From positions 26,873 through 90,872 of the forward strand of contig NZ_VLKT01000031.1 in NCBI RefSeq assembly GCF_007830515.1: a DNA stretch of 64,000 nucleotides, read 5' to 3'. The translations under genes and the position numbers were made by a program. Shown here one piece after another: positions 60,721-64,000 of this stretch. Source of the stretch: Mesorhizobium tianshanense. GTDB lineage: Bacteria; Pseudomonadota; Alphaproteobacteria; Rhizobiales; Rhizobiaceae. The notes under the pieces were generated by a model. The model saw only the letters and a list, made by a program, of their open reading frames with translations. It searched no databases and was not told the origin of the DNA. Within the stretch, counting starts at the first letter, position 1. Every line of letters starts with the position of its first letter.

Positions 60721-61875
60721 ATGGACATTGCCTTGCCTGAGGAGGGCGGCCGCAGCACGCGCTACCGCCTTGTCGGCCAGCCGGTGCAGCCGGTGATCGG
60801 CGCGCGGTTTTCGCGCATCGCCTATGCCGCCGCCCATGTCGTTGCCGATCCCCTTGATATGACCGATCCGTGGTCTCATCCCGCGGTCGACTGGGAGCGC
60901 ACGATGGCGTTCCGCCATCACCTCTGGCGGCTCGGCTTCCGTGTCGCCGAGGCAATGGATACCGCGCAGCGCGGCATGGGTTTCGACTGGGCAAACGCCA
61001 GGGAATTGATCCGGCGTTCGATTGCCGAGGCGCGAACCGTCGAGGGTGCCGACCTCGCCTCGGGTGCTGGAACAGACCATCTGGCGCCAGATGCCGCCAA
61101 CGGGCTCGACGACGTGATCGCCGCCTATGAAGAGCAGTTCGGTTTCATCGAAGGCCTGGGCGGCAAGGCGATCATGATGGCCAGCCGCGCGCTGGCGACT
61201 GTCGCCAAAGGTCCCGACGATTATATCAGCGTCTACGACCGCATCCTTCGCCAAGCCTCCGGCAAGGTCATCCTGCACTGGCTGGGCGACATGTTCGATC
61301 CGGCACTGAAAAATTATTGGGGCAGAAGCGACTTCGAGACAGCGCTCGACACGGTGGTCGCCATCATCGAACGGCATGCCGGCAAGGTCGAGGGGATCAA
61401 GATATCGCTGCTCGACGCCGGCAAGGAGGTTGCCTTGCGCAACCGGCTGCCTGACGGGGTGGTCATGTTCACCGGCGACGACGTCAACTACCCCGAGCTG
61501 ATCGCCGGCGATGGCGAAAGACATTCGCACGCGCTGCTCGGCATTTTCGACGCCATCGCGCCGGTCGCCAATGCCGCGCTGGCGAAACTGGCCGACGGCG
61601 ACCGCGCCGGTTATGACGCGCTGATGGCGCCGACCGTGCCTTTGTCGCGGAAAATCTTCGAGGCGCCGACCGAATACTACAAGGCCGGCATCGTCTTCAT
61701 GGCATGGCTGAACGGCCACCAGGACCATTTTTCGATGGTCGGCGGCATGCAATCGGCGCGCGGCATCCGCCACTATGCCGATGTCTTCCGCCTTGCGGAC
61801 CAGGCCGGATTGCTGGCCGACCCGGAGCTTGCCGTCGCAAGAATGAAGAGCCTGTGCGCCGTCGCGGGTGTCTGA
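60721..61875 (+). CDS. DUF993 family protein (putative TIM-barrel aldolase-like enzyme)
   Basis: 384-residue soluble protein of the DUF993 family, distantly related to dihydrodipicolinate-synthase-like TIM-barrel lyases. Conserved-looking segments include HHLWRLGFRVAEAMDTAQRG, HWLGDMFDPALKNYWG, GIKISLLDAGKE (with a Lys in the barrel position used by Schiff-base enzymes), VMFTGDDVNYPELIAGDG and a FMAWLNGHQDHFSMVGG segment near the C-terminus. Divergently transcribed from the lacI-like gene under a matching operator, so it belongs to the same pathway. Reaction unknown; an aldol cleavage or dehydration of a sugar acid is a reasonable guess. Confidence 0.88.
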   Translation: MDIALPEEGGRSTRYRLVGQPVQPVIGARFSRIAYAAAHVVADPLDMTDPWSHPAVDWERTMAFRHHLWRLGFRVAEAMDTAQRGMGFDWANARELIRRSIAEARTVEGADLASGAGTDHLAPDAANGLDDVIAAYEEQFGFIEGLGGKAIMMASRALATVAKGPDDYISVYDRILRQASGKVILHWLGDMFDPALKNYWGRSDFETALDTVVAIIERHAGKVEGIKISLLDAGKEVALRNRLPDGVVMFTGDDVNYPELIAGDGERHSHALLGIFDAIAPVANAALAKLADGDRAGYDALMAPTVPLSRKIFEAPTEYYKAGIVFMAWLNGHQDHFSMVGGMQSARGIRHYADVFRLADQAGLLADPELAVARMKSLCAVAGV

Positions 61876-62014
61876 CTGTTTACCGCAAGACTCCTCCTAA
61901 ATCTCCGATTTGCCTTGTCCGGCCAAATCTGTATGCGGTATGCGTCCGACGCAGGCCCATCCGGCGCGTCGACGCCAGATAGGCATAGCGGCCGTTCTGC
62001 ACAGGGATACGCCA

Positions 62015-62977
62015 ATGGATTTCGAACTTCAGGGCAAGCGCGTTTTCGTGGCCGGGCATCGCGGCATGGTCGGCTCGGCCATCCTGCGCAGGCTGGCGGA
62101 CGAGGACTGCGAGGTCTTGACCGCGTCCCGCGATAAACTCGACCTGATGGACCAGGCCGGCGTGCGGCGCTGGATGGCCGATCGCAGGCCGGACGCGGTT
62201 GTGATGGCGGCGGCAAAGGTCGGCGGTATCCTGGCAAACGACAGGCTGCCGGTCGATTTCCTGCAGGACAATCTCATCATGCAGACCAACGTCATCGAAA
62301 GCGCCTTTCGCAACGAGGTGCAGAAATTGCTGTTTCTCGGCTCGTCCTGCATCTATCCGAAATTCGCGGCGCAGCCGATCTCCGAGGACGCCTTGCTGAC
62401 CGGGCCGCTCGAGCCTACCAACGAATGGTATGCGATCGCCAAGATCGCCGGGCTGAAACTGTGCCAAGCCTATCGGCGCCAATATGGTGTCGAGTACATC
62501 TCGGCGATGCCGACCAACCTCTATGGCCCCGGCGACAATTTCGACCTCTCCAGCAGCCATGTCGTACCGGCTCTCATGCGCAAGGCGCACAAGGCCAAGC
62601 GCGCCGGCGACAAGACCCTGGAGGTCTGGGGATCGGGCACGCCGATGCGCGAATTCCTGCATGTCGACGACGCCGCCGATGCCCTGGTCTGGCTGCTGAA
62701 GAACTATGCCGGCGACAGCCACGTCAATGTCGGCTCGGGCGAAGACATCACCATTGCCGAACTGGCCCGCACCATGCTCTCCGTCGTCGGCGCCGATGCC
62801 ACGCTCACATTCGATGCGACGAAGCCGGACGGCACGCCGCGCAAGCTGATGGACGTGTCGCGCCTGTTTGCCACGGGCTGGCGCCCGCGGTACGCGCTTC
62901 GCAGCGGGCTGGAACAGACTTACGCGTGGTTTCTCCGGCATATCGAGGAGGGCGATCTCCGCCTCGGCGCGGCCTGA
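62015..62977 (+). CDS. fcl: GDP-L-fucose synthase
   Basis: 320-residue extended SDR enzyme that converts GDP-4-keto-6-deoxymannose to GDP-L-fucose with NADPH. The nucleotide site GHRGMVG is at residues 14-20; catalytic Ser110 (GSSCIYP), Tyr139 and Lys143 (EWYAIAK) are in place. In rhizobia such genes (also called nolK) supply fucose for surface polysaccharides or Nod factors. No gmd gene is adjacent. The start at 62015 (MDFELQGKR) fits the family. Confidence 0.92.
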   Translation: MDFELQGKRVFVAGHRGMVGSAILRRLADEDCEVLTASRDKLDLMDQAGVRRWMADRRPDAVVMAAAKVGGILANDRLPVDFLQDNLIMQTNVIESAFRNEVQKLLFLGSSCIYPKFAAQPISEDALLTGPLEPTNEWYAIAKIAGLKLCQAYRRQYGVEYISAMPTNLYGPGDNFDLSSSHVVPALMRKAHKAKRAGDKTLEVWGSGTPMREFLHVDDAADALVWLLKNYAGDSHVNVGSGEDITIAELARTMLSVVGADATLTFDATKPDGTPRKLMDVSRLFATGWRPRYALRSGLEQTYAWFLRHIEEGDLRLGAA

Positions 62978-63175
62978 CTCTCAATCGCGCCGATTGCCAG
63001 TGGAGACGAACGTCCCGGGCGCGCTGAGGCGCGTCGCGAGGCTCATGCGGCGCCTTGAAGCGGACGGCTTCGCAGACGTTTTGGCATGTCCTTCAATTTT
63101 CTTGTGAACCAATCCTGCCCGAGAAGCAACCAAGCACTGCGTTTGCAAAGCGCGGTCAATCATGGAGAACTTCTC

Positions 63176-63379
63176 ATGTCTATTGCTATACGAAATATCT
63201 TTCTTGCCGCCGTCGCCGCTTCGGTGCTGGCGGGTTGTCAGACGACAGTGACGAGAGAGTGCGACAAACCAAATACAAAAACCGTCTACAGCGGCAAATG
63301 CTGCGGCGTGGGCGATACCAACTGCCGGGAAGGCAACGGCGGCAGACCGGGAAATAGGCCAGACCCAAGGCCCCAATGA
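63176..63379 (+). CDS. Small cysteine-containing lipoprotein
   Basis: 67-residue lipoprotein: basic start MSIAIRN, hydrophobic core, lipobox LAGC (Cys about residue 19), then a mature part of fewer than 50 residues with four Cys (ECDK, KCCG, NCRE) and a Gly/Pro/Arg-rich end. The ATG at 63176 has GGAGA upstream; the longer frame from 63086 lacks a signal. Function unknown. Small outer-membrane lipoproteins of this style are common in rhizobia. Confidence 0.7.
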   Translation: MSIAIRNIFLAAVAASVLAGCQTTVTRECDKPNTKTVYSGKCCGVGDTNCREGNGGRPGNRPDPRPQ

Positions 63380-63685
63380 TCCGGACCCCGCCCGTCCTGG
63401 TTCGAGCCGGGGCGGGCGTCCTACGTGTCAGGGCGGATTGTCTGGATGGTGGGCGTGACAGGGGCACCCACTAGTCCGCTAAGCCACTGATAAACCTATA
63501 GACCACTTTGGCGAAGGAGGCGAAATGTCTCCATGCTGCTGCACACAGCAGTTTTTTCAGGTGACGGCAAGAGAGTTTCGTCGGACGCCCCAGCCAAATG
63601 CTTAGGTGTGACTCCAAGGCAAGACAAGGGAGGTTGGAGCAGTGTGCTTGGGGGAGACTGGCTACGGGAAACCTACGTGGCACTC
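63380..63685. other. Intergenic region left of the IS element
   Basis: 306 bp with no supported gene. It contains a GC-rich inverted repeat (CCCGCCC 63387-63393 / GGGCGGG 63410-63416) just after the lipoprotein gene and a hairpin with T-run at 63535-63557. A minus-strand frame across the region gives an odd, Cys/His-rich peptide that is probably not translated; it may be a remnant of older mobile DNA. Confidence 0.5.
63535..63557 (+). terminator. Possible terminator left of the IS element
   Basis: CTGCTG (63536-63541) / CAGCAG (63546-63551), 4-nt loop, followed by six T. It is 156 bp downstream of the lipoprotein gene; which transcript it ends is unclear. Confidence 0.5.
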
Positions 63686-64000
63686 TGAACCGCGCCGGGT
63701 TGATCGGAGGCTCCAACTCCTGAGAAGGTGGAGCCATGACAAGCAAGACGACCAACAAGTTCTCTCCCGAGGTCCGAGCCCGTGCGGTGCGGCTGGTTCT
63801 GGATCACGAAGGCGAGCATGCCTCGCGGTGGGCGGCGGTGTCGTCGATCGCCGCCAAGATCGGCTGCACGGCGCAGACGCTGCATGAGTGGGTGAAGAAG
63901 GCCGAGCGCGACAGTGGCGTGCGAGCCGGTGTGCCTACGGATGTGGCGACGAAACTCAAGGCTTTGGAACGCGAGAACCGCGAGCTTCGCCAGGCCAACG
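63686..64000 (+). mobile_element. IS3-family insertion sequence, left end (cut by window)
   Basis: The left end probably starts at the TGAACC of 63686 (TGAACCGCGCCGGGTTGATC), as IS3-family ends begin with TG. A 7-bp hairpin GGCTCCA / TGGAGCC (63709-63715 with 63729-63735) lies directly before the orfA start, the usual protection of IS3 elements against transcription from outside. The orfB part and the right end lie beyond the window. Confidence 0.7.
63736..64000 (+). CDS. IS3-family transposase OrfA (3' partial)
   Basis: First reading frame of an IS3-family transposase; 88 codons are visible and the frame is open at the window edge. The helix-turn-helix of the HTH_Tnp_1 type is seen (FSPEVRARAVRLVLDHEGEH, then SIAAKIGCTAQTLHEWVKKAER), followed by the start of a leucine-zipper-like segment (LKALERENRELRQAN). 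OrfA binds the ends and makes, by -1 frameshift with orfB, the active transposase. Confidence 0.92.
   Translation, partial: MTSKTTNKFSPEVRARAVRLVLDHEGEHASRWAAVSSIAAKIGCTAQTLHEWVKKAERDSGVRAGVPTDVATKLKALERENRELRQAN

Overview
The window is GC-rich and reads as chromosome of an alphaproteobacterium of the order Hyphomicrobiales, most likely Mesorhizobium or a close relative. The reasons are the gene families (BMP-type nucleoside importer, DUF992, DUF993, RpiR and LacI catabolic clusters), the short dispersed palindromic repeats typical of that group, and a trb-type conjugation cluster next to a tRNA-linked integrase. The genus is an inference; no rRNA or housekeeping phylogeny was run.

Layout. 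(1) 1-6230: the end of an integrative conjugative element, with trbL (partial), trbF, trbG, trbI, a DUF2274 gene, a small unknown gene, and a tyrosine recombinase that starts about 115 bp from the 3' end of tRNA-Ser(GGA). (2) 6749-18323: ordinary chromosome, including msrA and slyX, and a nucleoside uptake and salvage set: BMP binding protein, ATPase, two permeases, cdd, purine nucleoside phosphorylase, deoA, and then upp and add on the other strand. (3) 18472-22426: ubiE, ubiB and a coaBC gene that carries an extra N-terminal ribbon-helix-helix domain. (4) 22614-28974: a TetR operon with two DUF-type genes, an MFS exporter behind a MerR-type palindrome, DUF992, a TPR lipoprotein, rpsU and an RpiR regulator.

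(5) 29140-42134: a long plus-strand catabolic cluster divergent from rpiR. It encodes an N-formylglutamate amidohydrolase-like hydrolase, a complete TRAP transporter, a glutamine-synthetase-like ligase, an aldehyde dehydrogenase, an iron-type alcohol dehydrogenase and a complete ABC importer. This set would fit use of an amino alcohol or amine through gamma-glutamyl intermediates. A toxin-antitoxin pair (PIN toxin, DUF7662-like antitoxin) with its own promoter sits inside the cluster. Three abutting 17-bp repeats lie between rpiR and the hydrolase gene. (6) 42257-45791: a Na+/H+ antiporter, an endonuclease/exonuclease/phosphatase-family enzyme and an EamA permease.

(7) 45793-61875: a second large catabolic locus. 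A LacI regulator heads a minus-strand run of 13 genes: Gfo/Idh dehydrogenase, CoA-transferase, enoyl-CoA hydratase, aldehyde dehydrogenase, sugar-type ABC importer, two GMC oxidoreductases, an SDR and a Dabb protein. It diverges from a DUF993 gene. Matching palindromes (TGGAACGTTCYA) lie on both divergent promoters, so the locus is probably one LacI regulon. The enzyme combination does not match a pathway I can name and is the best candidate for an undescribed system. (8) 62015-64000: a GDP-L-fucose synthase, a tiny lipoprotein and the left end of an IS3-family element cut by the window edge.
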